Assembly (NCBI RefSeq): GCF_050624435.1
Contig: NC_134536.1
Location: 128,162,758-128,226,757 of the forward strand
Length of the DNA stretch: 64,000 bases
Reading direction: 5' to 3'
Source: Tenrec ecaudatus
Lineage: Eukaryota; Chordata; Mammalia; Afrosoricida; Tenrecidae
In this document: positions 11,611 to 23,830 of the stretch, piece by piece
How positions within the stretch are numbered: the stretch's first letter is position 1
How the letters are laid out: each line of letters opens with the position of its first letter
Notes under the pieces: generated by a model
Databases searched by the model: none
What the model was told of the DNA's origin: nothing
Seen by the model: the letters and a program-made list of their open reading frames with translations, nothing else
Position numbers and translations under genes: made by a program

Positions 11611-14050
11611 AGGAAATCATTGGTGCCCTCCAGGAACCTTCCAAGGAGAAGGGATGGTCCTTTCCCTCCAGAGGGGGGGGGGGTTTGGACAGAGCAGGTC
11701 ATCTTGCCTATCCCTCTGTCTCCTCTAGAAGGGACAGAGGAAGCCCGTTCTACTCCACAATCCCTCGGCCCGCCCCCAGCAAAGCCCAGGTGCCAAAAAG
11801 GTCTGGCGGTCATGACAGTCGCTGGGCCAGAAGGAGGGGCAGTTAAGGCCTGATGGGGCAAACCTCTGAAGCTATTCAGGGGGTGTGGGGCAGGGGAGTG
11901 GCGCAGACTCAGCCATCAGGCCCTGGGGCAGCAAGCCCAGAGCTGGGATGTGCCCCTAGCTCTCAGTGATCTTACATAAGCCTCTGGGCCTCCTTCTCCA
12001 CTCCCGTCACCAGGCGGCTGTCATTGCGCCCGGCTCACAGAGCCGGTGGGAAAATGACAAATGAGTCCCTGTGATGCCCGGCCGACAGCGGGCAGCCACA
12101 CTCCCGCTGATAATTGGGAGCTGGCCAGCGCTGCCAGGAGGATGGAGGACAAGCCGGGGGCTCCAGGGCAGGACAGGCGGGGGACCCTGATGATGCGGGG
12201 CCCCTTCCAGATGAGTGTGTCTGTGGAAAAGGGGAGGGTGGGCCGGTGGGCCCTGGCCAGGCCTGACTTCCTGAGCTCCCTGGACACACCACCACCCTGT
12301 GGGAATCCTAGGCCTGGCATGTTTTCCCTTCCCCGAACTCAGTCAGAGCGAGGGGACAGCACCCTGGACTTTACCCTCCCTCCCTCTCTTTCTCTCAGGT
12401 TCACAAGTTCGCTGGGCTAGTTGCCCTTAAAGACACAGGTCCCTCCCGGGGGCCGGAGGTCAGCCACGAGAGCATCAGGTAGGAGGCAAGGGGTCTTCAG
12501 AGTCAACCACCTGCCTCCTCTTCTGGCTCCTGGCCAGTCCCACCCCGACCTACCCTCCCCTGACCACCTCCCCTCCATCCACACGCATCAACATCTGGAT
12601 CTATTGGTGATGCAATAAGTAATCATTAACCCCCCAGGAGGAGGTGCTAGTCATTTAAGGCTACCCTGGGAAGAGATGCCACAGTCACCCCACTGGACTT
12701 TGTGCTCCGAGGCTGGAGCGGAGACAGGCCCGAGGGCTGTGTTCGAGAGCCTGCCGGCCAGGGAGACCTGGGGCTGGGACTGGGGAGCCCAGCACAGACA
12801 GCTGCCTCTGCAACCACACAGCACCTCCCCACTCCCTGCCCTGGCCCGTCCTGCTGGCAGTGATGGTAGCCACCATGCGTTCAAGGCTGCGGAGCGACCC
12901 CTCTGCCTGGATTCTCAGGCTTTGTCCTCCCTGCGTCCCCCCCGCCAACAGGTGTCTCGTGTGGGCCATCCCACAGTGACCATCTCTCACTGTGCTGCGG
13001 GGGTCCTGATAAGGACCGCCCCCGCCTGTGCCCAGTGTCCAGCCCTGAGCCCAAAGTACAGACCCCGTGAAGGCCTGGACCTCATAAAGGTGGCGGGCGG
13101 CAGGGGGCGTCAATAGCAGAGAGCACACAGGAGTGGGACCCCTGGGGCCTGGGCCCCCGGGTGCTGTGGGCTTGTCTCTCCCCATCTCAGAGCCAAGTGG
13201 GTGAGTCTGTCTGCAGGCAGTAGGCCCAAGGAGTGCCAGCCCTATCCATAACCTCATGACCCTCAGGTAGAATGGTGGGTTCGGGGTGCTGATGCAGAGA
13301 CGATCACCCCCTTTTCCTCCCTCCCTGAGAACTACCCTCAGCCACGGCCTCCAGAAGCCCAGCAGACAGGTCACAGGCACGTGTAGGTCAGCTGAGATGA
13401 GCTAGAACTCCTAATGTATGGCAAATCAACCACTGGGATAAGAATCTAAGGACGCAGATACCACCTCTTCTGGGGAGCCTTCCTGGCCTGTCCAGCCGTC
13501 TGCCCTGGTGCCAAGGAGCTGCTCTCATAAACGCCTCACCTCCCACCCCGGGACTGCACCACCCCCATTCACAGCACCCAAGCAAGCCCAGCACCTGGCA
13601 GAGCGACGATGGCTGACACATGTCTCGTCTGCATAGGTGAATGCAGGAGCATCGACAGTCTGCAGGTCAGCGCTGGACCCAGAAGGAAGTCCCAGGACGA
13701 AGTCAAGGGATAGCCCTAAGCTCTTCCCCCCCAACAGCTGGGTGACCTTGAGAAATGACCACCTCCATGGTCTCCTTCCTGTGGGAAGATCAGGAGATAA
13801 CAGTTCCTACTTTCCCAAACTTCACTTGCAGTTGAATGCACCCGTTTGAGATGGCCTGAGAGCCAAAGCAAGTGAAATCCGGACAGCACAGAGGAGCAGA
13901 AACAAAGATAGGAATTGGGGCGGGGTGGGGGAGGGGTGCATGACAGGAGAGTTACTGCTGTGCTCCATCGGGTTTGTTTTGTTTGGGGGCTGGGGGTTGA
14001 TTTTATTTTATTTTATTTTATTCTTATTGGAAAACACGATCTCTCTCTGT
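11611..14050. other. No gene recognised; possible MIR remnant
   Basis: 12.68-13.38 kb holds long GC-rich open frames on both strands (up to 231 codons) without recognisable similarity. A possible MIR core lies near 11960-12010 (CTTACATAAGCCTCTGGGCC). A poly-TTTTA run lies at 14000-14025. Confidence 0.5.
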
Positions 14051-14051
14051 C

Positions 14052-14262
14052 CTGGAGTCATCTCCAACTCGTGGGGGCCTCGTAGGACAGAGCAGAACTG
14101 CACTCCCCCTTCCCCCCACCCCGTGGGCTCCAGAGACTGTCACTCTTTATAGGAGGAAAGAGTCTCATCTGGCTCCCTTGGAGCAGCTGGGGGTTTCGAA
14201 CTGCTGACCTTGCAGTTAGCAGCCCAACGCTACGCACCCTGCCACCAAGGCTCCTGTACACA
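14052..14262 (-). repeat. AfroSINE copy
   Basis: The body AGGACAGAGCAGAACTGC, central CACTCTTTATAGGAGGAAAG, B-box GGGTTTCGAACTGCTGACC and head CCACCAAGGCTCCTG are all present. Confidence 0.9.
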
Positions 14263-14479
14263 GCCTAGCACACACCTGCATGTGAAATTCAGTGAGCTTC
14301 ATGACATCCTTCAAGGAGCACAGCACACTCTCTTCCTCCCTGCCCCAGGCACGTAAACTCCCTGCCTCCTCAGCGGCCTCACTGATCTGCTGAGTTGCAA
14401 TAATCTGATGGATCCTTACAAATAGCTCTGTAAAGAGCATACTGCCCAAAACAGACATTCTTCGCTCATGAAGGGAAAC

Positions 14480-14750
14480 TGCTCTTCGGTGTTAAAAGAC
14501 TTCGGGAGATATTTTTGGCTCGAAGTTTAAAGATGATCTCAGGAGAGTCATTTCAGGGGCTCATCCGGCTTCTCTGGTTCCAGAAAGTCTGGATTCCATG
14601 AGATTCTGACATTCGACTGAATGCTCCCCCTTTTGATCAAGAGCCTTCTGTGGAATCTAAAATCAAAATGTTCCATAAAGGTAGCCAGGTCCCATCCAGT
14701 TCTCCTGGTCCCGTGGCAGAGGAAGCAGTTATGCCTGGAGGCAGTCAGCC
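14480..14750 (+). repeat. Unnamed interspersed repeat, copy A
   Basis: It shares GTCATTTCAGGGG, CCAGAAAGTCTGGATTCCATG and TTGATCAAGAGCCTTCTGTG with 58195-58480. It is old and diverged; I do not recognise the family. Confidence 0.6.
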
Positions 14751-14814
14751 TCACACTCTATTTCCTGCCTGCATTCCACACTGGTTCTTCTGTTCCTCCA
14801 GGTGACTAGGAACC

Positions 14815-14984
14815 AAAGGCTGTGCATGGTTGGGCTGCTCACCACAGGTCAGCAGTTCAAAACCATTAGCTCACTCCGGGGGAGAAAGATGAGGCTTTCT
14901 ATTCTCATAAAGAGCTGCAGTACAGGAACCGGCTCTGTCCTACAGAGACAGAATTGATGAGCTGTCCGTGAGTTTGGTTTGGGA
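14815..14984 (+). repeat. AfroSINE copy
   Basis: The B box AGGTCAGCAGTTCAAAACC, AGATGAGGCTTTCTATTCTC and the tail GTGAGTTTGGTTTGGG are seen. Part of the tail region is shortened. Confidence 0.85.
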
Positions 14985-15079
14985 ATGCAACCGACCAGGA
15001 GATAGAGACACGAAACACATTATTTGGCCATTAAGTGGGATTCCATCCAACTTTCAGGGGTGGGTTTTACAGAAATGCA

Positions 15080-15180
15080 TCTTCAGACTCTTTTCTCCAA
15101 TGCACCTCTGGGTAGATTCAAAGCCCCAATCTTTGGGTTGGCAGACAGATACATTAACCATGTACATTCTCTCCCAGAAG
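15080..15180 (-). repeat. AfroSINE-related variant fragment
   Basis: GCACCTCTGGGTAGATTCAA and CCCAATCTTTGGGTTGGCAG match the second SINE subtype. Confidence 0.6.
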
Positions 15181-17380
15181 GCTTCCTACGAGAGGTAAGT
15201 TCTAGAAAATCAGAGCACGTGCCTCGTGTCTTCCTTCGCCCGTGCACTCACGGACAGCATGGTGAGCCGGCCACTGGGAGCACAACTGGGATCATACACG
15301 GTCCTCACCTCAGGGACCTTACAGCCAGGCCACTAAACGTGGGTGACCTCATGGTCCGAGAGGTAGCCTGACAGGCCTACAGGCCACGTGCCAAAGACTC
15401 ACTAAGTGGGGAGCATCTCCGTGGATCCATCTTGAAGGGCCGCCACCACCACCAGCACAATCTTCCCAGTGAACCAGTCTCTATGGGAGCAGAGGACGCC
15501 AGGGATGGGAGACGGGCAGAGGGACCTCTGTAAAGGGACAGGTAAACCCAGCAGGTAAACAAGGCCAATGGGAACCTGCCCTCACCTTTGACCAACAATT
15601 TCCTGGCACTCACTCAGCCTACCAGGGGAGGGAGGTGGGGAAGGTGGAGAATAAACAGCAGGTGAGGCCAAAGGTGGCCCTAGAAGGCTAGGGGCACATT
15701 CCAAAAAGTCTCCCCAGACGGGGGCGTGTAGCTGAGCCCAAAGTCTGAGAGGAAACATGCCACCTGCATTCCAGCCATCAGAAAGGCCGTGGGTACCTGA
15801 GCACCCACCGGGAGGGATGTCGGCTGCCAGTGGGATACCTCCCCACACCTAGCCCAGCTTAGAAGCTCCCAGCGCCTCCCTTTCAAAAATAGCCCTCCTG
15901 GACCTGCTGATGGGAACTGAGGGTTTCTGCCTGGGCAGACCTTTCCCCTCACCACCTCCTCTTCCACTTCAACAGCCAGAGTGGCCAGGGAAGCCCCGGA
16001 CTTCCATCTCCTCGGGCCAGGCCGGACAGTAGGTGAACCCGAGATGTCTGGCTGTCTTTTGATGCTGTCCTGGCATCTCTCAGCCAGTAGCCACTTTCTG
16101 GGCCCTGTTCTGCCGCTCACAGACTTTGTGACCCCAGGCACGTCACCCAGCCCCAGTGTTGTCATCTGTAAAATGGGGGTGCTGGTGAGGCACAGTGGTT
16201 CACACAGCTTTTAGAAAAGGAAGTGAGAGAAGGTACAGGGTCCGGAATGGGGTGTGGTGACACCAAATACTGGGTGTCCAAGAGGTCACCGCCACTTCTG
16301 ATTCCATGGGTGAGGAGACTGCGGTCCAGAAAAGACATAAAAATCAGGGAGTCTGGGCCCTCTCTCTAAATATGAGTACCATAACTTGGGGGGGCATGGG
16401 TCCCCTAGAGAAGTTGTCAAACGTTAAGGACCCTTTCCCCACAGATACGTTCCTGTCTGTGTCCTGAGACCCCACCGGTGCTCTCAGGGGGTTGTGCGCA
16501 GCCCTGGATGGGCAGGCAGCCTGGTTCTGTGACAGTCCTGCTTCCTACAGTCATGGCCCCAAGGAAGCAGGAACTGGTGAGGGGCAAACCTTCAGTACTG
16601 TGTCTCCCCCTCACACTGGGCTCCCCTAGGGCAGGCCTGTATGTGTGTGTGACCCCTCGGACTGGGGCTCCCTGAGAACAGAGCTATGTCCTTCAAGCCC
16701 CTGGGTCTCCCCTCACTTGACCCTGCCATCTTGCCTTCCCTCTATCGAAAGCCCTGCCCACAGCTGGTCACGCGTGAACTGTTTTTCGGTTGTTGTTGGT
16801 TTTTTCCATTCCGGTCTTTCAACGTGAACCACAAGGAATCTCGGAAGCCATCTGTCCCCGCCCTTTATGTTTACAGATGAGAGATATAAACAACAGCAAG
16901 TACTCTGACTTGCTCAAAGTCACCGAAGGACGCGGGACTCGGGGCAGGAGGCAGCTGTGTCCGCCACCGCAACCTCAGACAGGTATGTGCCTCCTGCAAT
17001 GAGGCCTGAGACTGTCCTGTGCCCTGCTGGGAGGGGTGGGGCTGCCAAGAATTGATGAGCGATCAGTCCAGTGGCCAAGCAAGTCTAAAAGCCCTTAAAA
17101 GGAAAGTACAACCAGAGTGACCGGGCCCCAGTTGTGTAAGAGAGATGACAACTCTCTAGAAGTTCAGCAAAGGCAGCATTGGACATTCATTCATTCATGT
17201 ATGCCTTCATCCATTCATTTAACAAATATTTATTGAACCCCAAGCACTAGACATTGAGGGGGGGATGGTGGGGGGGGCGGTCACAGTGGTCATTCAGCCA
17301 GACAAGGTTCCTGCTTTCCTGGAATCTATGAGGCAGTAAATAAGTGAGCAAGTAGAAGAATTTCAGCCAGAGATAAACTT
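15181..17380. other. No gene; contains a MIR remnant
   Basis: A MIR core lies at about 16110-16180 (TTTGTGACCCCAGGCACGTC and TCATCTGTAAAATGGGGG). An ATTCATTCATTC/AACAAATATTTATTGA stretch lies near 17188-17235. The rest is unique. Confidence 0.6.
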
Positions 17381-17409
17381 AAAACACACACACACACACA
17401 CACACACAA
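17381..17409. repeat. (CA)n microsatellite
   Basis: About 13 CA units directly abutting a SINE-type sequence on its right. Confidence 0.95.
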
Positions 17410-17570
17410 TGGCTTTCAGATCTGCTCTGACTCACGGCCGCCCTGCGCGTGTCCGAGCAGCACTGTGCCCGGTGGAGTGCAAGCAGTTGGCCACATGTTT
17501 CTTGAGAGGCACCTCTGGGTGTCCTCAGACGACCAGCCTTTGGGTAGCAGCCCAGCCCATTCACCTGGCA
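17410..17570 (-). repeat. AfroSINE-related variant copy
   Basis: CTCTGACTCACGGCCGCCCT and GAGGCACCTCTGGGTGTCCT with GACCAGCCTTTGGGTAGCAG define the second SINE subtype. Confidence 0.7.
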
Positions 17571-17577
17571 TCACATG

Positions 17578-17800
17578 AAGGAGGAACCCTGGTGGCAGGG
17601 TGTTTCCTCGTCAGGCTGCTAACCGCAGGATCAGCAGTTCGAAACTGCCACCACGCACACCTCTGGAAAGCAGAGTAGGCTCCCTGCTCCCATGAGAGTT
17701 GGTCTCAGACACCCAGAGGGGCCGTTCCATGTTGGGTCGCTATGGGTTGGAATCAGCCAAGTGGCAGTAGGGTGTTGTTGTTGTTGTTGTTATTGTTGCG
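17578..17800 (+). repeat. AfroSINE copy with (GTT)n tail
   Basis: The head GGAACCCTGGTGGCAGGGTG, B box ATCAGCAGTTCGAAACTGCC and tail GGTTGGAATCAGCCAAGTGG are followed by GTTGTTGTT and a G-run. Confidence 0.9.
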
Positions 17801-18439
17801 GGGGGGGGGGGCTCTTTGGGGCTCATCACCTGTAATGCCAGGGACTTGCTGGCACGTCCCTTCAGTGCAGGGCAGGAGGCGCTCCAGCAAGGTCTCTGAG
17901 GAGCTGGCATTGGAGTTGAGTCCTGAGTGGTGACAGGGGGGAGTCCACGCAAGGATGTGGAGGCCAGACGTCCTGGGGGAGAAGCAGCAACTACCCATGA
18001 ACTGTGGGAGAGCCGGGGGTGAGGAGGCCCGGTGGGGGGGGGGTGAGCAAAGGGGTAGCATGGCATGCCCTGTTTGCAGAATGTCGAGGGCCCTACTGCC
18101 TGCTGAGAGCAACAGGAATTGCAGGGGCCTGAGGCGGGCAGAGAGACTGTGGAGGGCTGGCCTGGCGGTGGAAAGAGGAGGAGCAGGGATGGGGGTAGAA
18201 GAGGCCCTGGACATGGGCACAGATGCAAACCAAATCCAAGCCTCACAGCTGCCACCACGCCAATTCCAGCCACGGGGCCCTACGCATGTCAAAATGGAGC
18301 GTGCTCCACAGACTTGCCAGCAGCTGTGAGCTTTGGAAAGTAGATCGCCCTTTTATCGAGGTTGGAGGTGCATTTCTAACTTCTCCCTGAGCCGCCAGAG
18401 CATGCCAATCCTACGCAACAGCCAGGGACTCGGGGTAAA

Positions 18440-18582
18440 GCCAAACCAAAACCAAACCCTCCGCCCGCCCACCATGGAGTCAATTCCAGCGCATAGCAAC
18501 CCTATTGGACAGAGCAGAACCGCATCCTCAGGGGGTTGAGGATGCCTGTCCGTCTTCGTGGGAGCAGACAGCCTCATCGGGG
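18440..18582 (-). repeat. AfroSINE copy, head truncated
   Basis: The tail AAACCAAAACCAAACCC, GGAGTCAATTCCAGCGCATA and CCTATTGGACAGAGCAGAAC are seen. Confidence 0.85.
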
Positions 18583-18707
18583 TTTGGGCTTGGGCGTGGA
18601 CGGTGATACCATTTCCAACAGGCTTCTGAGGGAAGAAAGGGCTACGATCCATACATCGGGGATCTTTGTTCACGAAACCCGCTCCATTCGAAGGTTCTAT
18701 GAAACAG

Positions 18708-18893
18708 GATGGGGAGCCCTGGCGGTGCAGCGGGTACATGTTGGGCTGCAATCCGCATGGTCGGCAGTTCAAAACCACCAGCAGCTCCAAGGGAGAAAGA
18801 CTGAGCTTTCAACTCCCGTCAACAGTTTTAGTCTTTGAAAGCGGCAGGGGGTCGCTGTGAGTCGGCAGCGAGTTGGAGGGTTTTGTTATAAAA
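18708..18893 (+). repeat. AfroSINE copy
   Basis: The head GGAGCCCTGGCGGTGCAGCG, B box GGTCGGCAGTTCAAAACCAC and tail GTGAGTCGGCAGCGAGTTGG are seen. It resembles the copies at 27297 and 63590, which share the 'GATCC.CATGG' head variant. Confidence 0.9.
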
Positions 18894-19009
18894 CAGGATG
18901 GCAGTTGGAAGTATCAAGGGAGGTTGGGCTGTAGCGATTTTCCGAACAAATCAATCACCAATAACATTTCAGGATCGCTTTCTTTCTGGTGGCCTGGCCT
19001 CTCCCTCAG

Positions 19010-19120
19010 GCCACCCACAGGAAGGGGCAGTCTTTCTTCTGAGGAGCTGCTGGTGGCTTTGAACTGCCGAACATGCAGATTGAAGCCCGACGTGTAACCA
19101 CCACACCACCGGGCCTGGCC
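19010..19120 (-). repeat. AfroSINE fragment (head half)
   Basis: GAGGAGCTGCTGGTGGCTTT, GAACTGCCGAACATGC and the head CACCACACCACCGGGCC are seen. The tail half is missing. Confidence 0.8.
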
Positions 19121-19770
19121 TGCAATGGGAGCCCTTGTTTGAGTTGTAGCATTTTCATTTAGCACTGAGTTTATCGAGAGCTCTTTATTTGGAGGGTGGG
19201 GGTGCCAGTTGGAAAGACATCTAAGAGCACTCTCCTAGCAGTACCTTCTGAAGAAAAATGGGAGTGAGGCCTCAGTGGCAGAGCCCCAGCCTCCCCTCCG
19301 TCCCAGGGCAGCTGTCTGTCCCTGATGCCTGTCAATGCAAATTCACAGGGAGACACAGCACATTCCTGCCTCCCAGGGCTCTGGTTGGGACAACCTGGTC
19401 TCTTCAGCCAACTGCACCTTCTGGCGGCGGGGGTTGGGGGGGTCCCAATGGGCCCTACACCCCAGCCCTAGGGGCTTTGACTGGCCTCACACTCACCTCT
19501 GAGGTGCAGCTCACCTGCTCTGTCTCCCTCCTGGGGCTCTCCATCCTCAGCCACACTCTTCTTCTCCCCACTCAAGTCGCCCCCCTCGGGCCTGCTTTAC
19601 TTCTAACTGGAGATGTCCTGAATGTTCCCTGTGCTGGCCCAGGACTAGATCACCTCCTCCAGGAAGCTCACTGTGGTTACGGTGATCCCTTGTTGGCATC
19701 ACTGACTAGTCACACAGTCACTGCCTTCCCACTCTGCTCAGCATGTTGCTGGACTGCACTTACTCCTCCC
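19121..19770. other. No gene recognised
   Basis: GC-rich unique sequence with an open frame at 19258-19818 that runs into the TG array; no recognisable protein. Confidence 0.5.
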
Positions 19771-20302
19771 TGTGTGTGTGACCCTGTGTGTGTGACCCTG
19801 TGTGTGACATGTGTGTGATCACCTGAATGTGTGTGCATGCCTGCATGACCCTGCGTGTGCATGTATGACCCTGTGCATTGTGACATGTGTGCATGTGTGT
19901 GACATGTCTGTGTGTGTGCGTGACCACCTGCATGTGTGTGCACATGCCTGTGTGACCCTGTGTGTGACCTTGTGTGTGTATGTGTGTGACATGTGCATGC
20001 ATGTGTGAGCATGTGTGACGCTGTGTGTATGACATGCGTGCGTGTGTGATGTGTGCGTGTGTGTGACCACCTGAATGTATGTGTGTGCGTGCCTGCATGA
20101 CCCTGTGTGTGCGTGTGTGGCATGTGTGTGGCATGTGTGTGGCATGTGCGCGCGTGTGGCCGCCTGCACGTGTGTGCATGTGTGACCCTGTGCGTGTGTG
20201 GCATGTGTGACATGTGTGTGCATGCGTGTGTGACCACCTTCATGTGTGTATGTGTGCCTGTGTGACCCTGCGCGTGTGACCAAGAGTGCACGCATGTGTA
20301 TT
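19771..20302. repeat. TG-rich degenerate tandem array, about 530 bp
   Basis: Built from TGTGTG stretches punctuated by GACCCTG, GACATG, GGCATG and GACCACCTGAATG-type phrases, recurring with irregular spacing of about 20-110 bp. It gives long His/Thr-rich open frames on the minus strand that are repeat artefacts. Confidence 0.95.
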
Positions 20303-20490
20303 GCAGTAGGGGAAGCAGACGCGACCCGGTGCCCCGTGATGGATGCCATTTTATAACGAGAGCCTGTTAGGAGTGAACGGTGTTTCCGAAAATTGATGGC
20401 TGCGATGATTGCACAAGTCCCTTCCATGTGTGGAAACCCAGTGTGTGACATGCGAATCATATGCCAATAAACTGGTTAACTTTTACAATG
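20303..20490 (+). repeat. Possible LINE 3' end
   Basis: GAAAATTGATGGCTGCGATG through CATATGCCAATAAACTGG has the look of an L1-type 3' terminus with an AATAAA signal. Family uncertain. Confidence 0.4.
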
Positions 20491-23400
20491 AAAAGAACAA
20501 AAGTAAGGGGGTTGGGAAGAAGATAAGGCTACAAGGGGTGGGAAAATCGGGAAGAGGAGCCGGGTGGCCTCCATGCAAAGGGGTCACGTGGGCAAAGACG
20601 CTTGGAGAATGAGGGAGCGAGTCCCGAAGCTCTCCGGGAGAGGACATTCCGACGGAGGGCCCCTGTCCTGCAAGGGCCCTGGGGCAGGTGCGTGCCTGCT
20701 GTCCTTGAAGATCACACGCAGACGAGTCGGGCAGCGCGGGGAGCGAGGCGGCAGGTGGAGGAGATAAAATGAGAGGGCTGTGGGGTCAGAGGCCTCCCTC
20801 GGGACCTGGAAGGCCACCGGAAGGACTCGGGGTCCAGCAGACAGTGGCATGGACTGACTCAGCCTTGCCGCACTGAGAGTGGCGGATGGAAAGTGACGGG
20901 GCCGGGGGAGGAGTCAGAGGTGGATGAGGTCAGAGGGGACTCTGAGGAACAGCATCTGAGCTGAGAATGGAGGGACAGGGGATGGACGTGCCTGCCCTGC
21001 CTGCCCCTCTCTCCCCTTAGCCCCTCAGCCAGGAAAAGATCTATCGTGTGTGACCACACCCCACCTCCTTTCTGCTTCCTCCTCGCTTCCTCTCACCCCA
21101 CTTCCGCATCCACTCTCCCCATGCCCCTCACCTCTCCTGGGAGGGCCTCCCCCTCCCCGGTTCTTCGAAAGAAAGCCGTTGCGAAAAGCAGGAGGAAGAT
21201 CTGTAGCAGGACCCGGTGTCTGCTCAAGTGGCTGTCACAGACTCCAGCTAGACGGGACCCTATGCATGCCCGGCCGGGCCAGGGCTCCCCAGGCCCCACC
21301 TCAGACCCAGGATGGACTTGGCAGGATGGGTGGGGACTGAAGGAGACCCCAGGCCTTCAGCTAGAGAGTCACGTGGAGCAGAGGAGGGGCCGAGGCCCCT
21401 GGAGGAAATGATGCAGCTGCAAATCACACAGTCTGACCCACAGCCAGACCTTGGGGTCCAGTCAAGCAGGAAGACCTACTAAGGTCTTGGGCAGTTTGGA
21501 GATAAAGTCTTCCCAGATGCCCGTCAGAAGAAAAGGTTGGCGATCCAATGCCCACCCCCCAAAACAATCAGACATTGAAAATCCCTTGACACATTGTTGA
21601 CTCTGAAACACAAGCAGTCCCCATCAGTTGAAACTGACTCACAGCCCAGGAGAGAGGGCAGCCCAGGGTCAAAGAAGACCCCTCCCAGTTGATGGTGACC
21701 CTCACCCTACCCCTCATGGGAAGGGGGACAGTTCAGGACAGCTCTGCCCCTCGCCCCACTCAGCCAGCTAGCAGATGGTAGGCAGAGGAAGAAAGGGTGC
21801 CCAAGGGCCATCTTCTCAACCCTCCCCATGCCCAGGCACCATGCCCGCTGGGGGACTCCCTTCTGTCCTCTAGGAAAAGAGAGCCACCCTATCCACCCCC
21901 TGGGTCACCTGTCTGTCCAGGAACGGGCTGGGTTCACTGTGGCTGTCACGTGCCACGTGTGACTGTGCCCTCCAGCACCTGAGTCATCGGTGACTCACTG
22001 GCCTCTGCCCTTGGTCCTAAGAGGGCTGAGCCAGGCTGATTCGACCTGAGCTTGGGACAAGGCCTGTCCCGCCCCCTCTGTCCTCAACTGGGGCAACGAT
22101 CATCCAGACCCCTCTAGGAGGACACTGAGGGAAGCAGCTTCCACCAGACCCACTCCCTAGAAACTCACTCGCGCGCGCGCGCACACACACACACTCACAA
22201 GCTCTTGTGCAAGGTGGTCTCACTCACACGCACACTCAGCCCTGAGCTAGCATCTAGCCCAATTCTGCTGGTCACTTTCCCTGTGCCCTGCGGTAAGATC
22301 CCACCCTTCTCTTGGCCTCGGTTTCCCTCTCTGTCCGTGCCTCCAGACCCTGGAACTCCCAGGACTGAGCACAATCTGTGTCTCTTCATTAATGTTCCTT
22401 AAATGAGATTAAATCCAAGAAGGGGCTTTAATGGGGCAATTGCAGACCTGTGACCAGCCAGTGAGGGGAGAGCGGGAGACTGATGGCTGAAGGGAGCGTA
22501 GGGTCTCTTCCTGACAGTCTCCCCATCACAGGGCACACTGGGCTGGGCTCAATCAACATAAGGAAAGGCATGGTCATGCCCCAGATCTTTCTCCAGACCA
22601 GCCAGCTCCGGATGTCCAGGGCCTCACTGCATTCCCAGGAGAAAGGCCAAGGGAGTGAGCTTCTCCATAGCTCCCTATACTCCACACAGGGCTCCCTGGG
22701 GACAGGCCTGGGACTCCCAGAGACTGAGAGGGTCACAGAAGCAGGACTTTTGATTCCACTATTTCCCAACCCAAACCTGCCGCCTCGTGAGCTAGCCTGA
22801 CCCAGCTCTGGGCCCCGGTCACCTGGTTCACCATATAGAAATCAGACACACGGGCGAGCAGCAAGGAGAGGGGATATTCTGGTGAGACAGTCTCTCAGAT
22901 CTTCCCCGTCTTACCCTGCAATCCTCCCAGGCAATGCGTGTCTTATCCAGCAGTCATTCCCCAGCAGAAGGACCGGACAGGTCCCCACCCCACCGCCCCC
23001 CTGCATCTGGCCTTATCTAACTGTCCCCCGGATCCCAGGCCCCTGGTGAGGGCCATCAGCCTGTTCAGCAGGGGCAACCAGCATCCGCCCTCCCCCGCAG
23101 GAGGTTGGTTGGGAAAACTCTGGAGGGAGCCCATGTCTCTGTGGACAGAGCCAGGCGGGAGGCAGCCAGACCAACTAGGCAGCGCCAGGCTAAAGAGCCC
23201 AGAAACTTCTCCTCCTGTCAGAAGGGCCCCATCCCTGAGGGCTCTTGGTGGGGAGGAGCCTGACTCCCGGGAGATGCAGCCCCCGCCCACAGCAGCAGGA
23301 CGGGAAGGCCAGGCTGCCCAGGCCACCCCCAAAGAGGGCTGCGTGCTGGCCTGTGCTCTGAGCCTTGACAAGCGGCACGGTCCACTCAGGGCCTCCCGTT

Positions 23401-23720
23401 GGCCTTCGCGCCCTTCTGTCCTAGCTTTTAAGGCATCATCTTCCCAGGTTTTGGGGTTGTACCCTCCCTCAGGGAATACACAACCTGAGTTGTGACACCC
23501 CATAAACACACAGGAGCACACGCACAGACACACATGTGCCCCTCAGGAGTTTGTGGAACCCAGGCGCAGCGTCTCCCTGTGAAAGCACTCTGAATTGTCT
23601 GCTCTTGTCGCCGTCCTACGTAAGAAAACTATAACCTTAACTCTCGTGACAGCCCATTGAACGGACTTCACAACCTACTGATAGATCCCTCCTTGCAGGG
23701 GGAAAAACCACCGCTTCGTG
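20491..23720. other. No gene; low-copy sequence
   Basis: A SINE tail fragment lies near 21600-21650 (GAAACTGACTCACAGCC). CG/CA alternation (CGCGCGCGCGCACACAC) lies at 22168-22195. 22.94-23.53 kb has open frames on both strands of similar length (185 and 196 codons), which suggests composition rather than coding. Confidence 0.5.
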
Positions 23721-23724
23721 ACTA

Positions 23725-23830
23725 GCAGGCTAGATACGTTGCCATTGTGCAGCTAGGTACCAGAGCTTCCCCCAGGTCACAAGACCAGCCAGTAACAATG
23801 CGCCCATCAGAGTTCAGGTGTCTGGATGCC
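23725..23830 (-). repeat. MIR remnant
   Basis: The phrases GTGCAGCTAGGTACCAGAG and CCAGGTCACAAGACCAGCC resemble a reverse-orientation MIR core. Confidence 0.5.

Noticed and set aside
12685-13380. 231-codon minus-strand open frame
   Set aside because: GC-rich composition with overlapping frames on the other strand, no recognisable domain, and no splice or promoter context.
17188-17235. ATTCATTC / AACAAATATTTATTGA stretch as a regulatory AU element
   Set aside because: This phrase is common in old mammalian repeats and no transcript is seen here.
19710-20460. His/Thr-rich minus-strand open frames of 139-213 codons
   Set aside because: Produced by the TG-rich array; all frames of such a repeat stay open.
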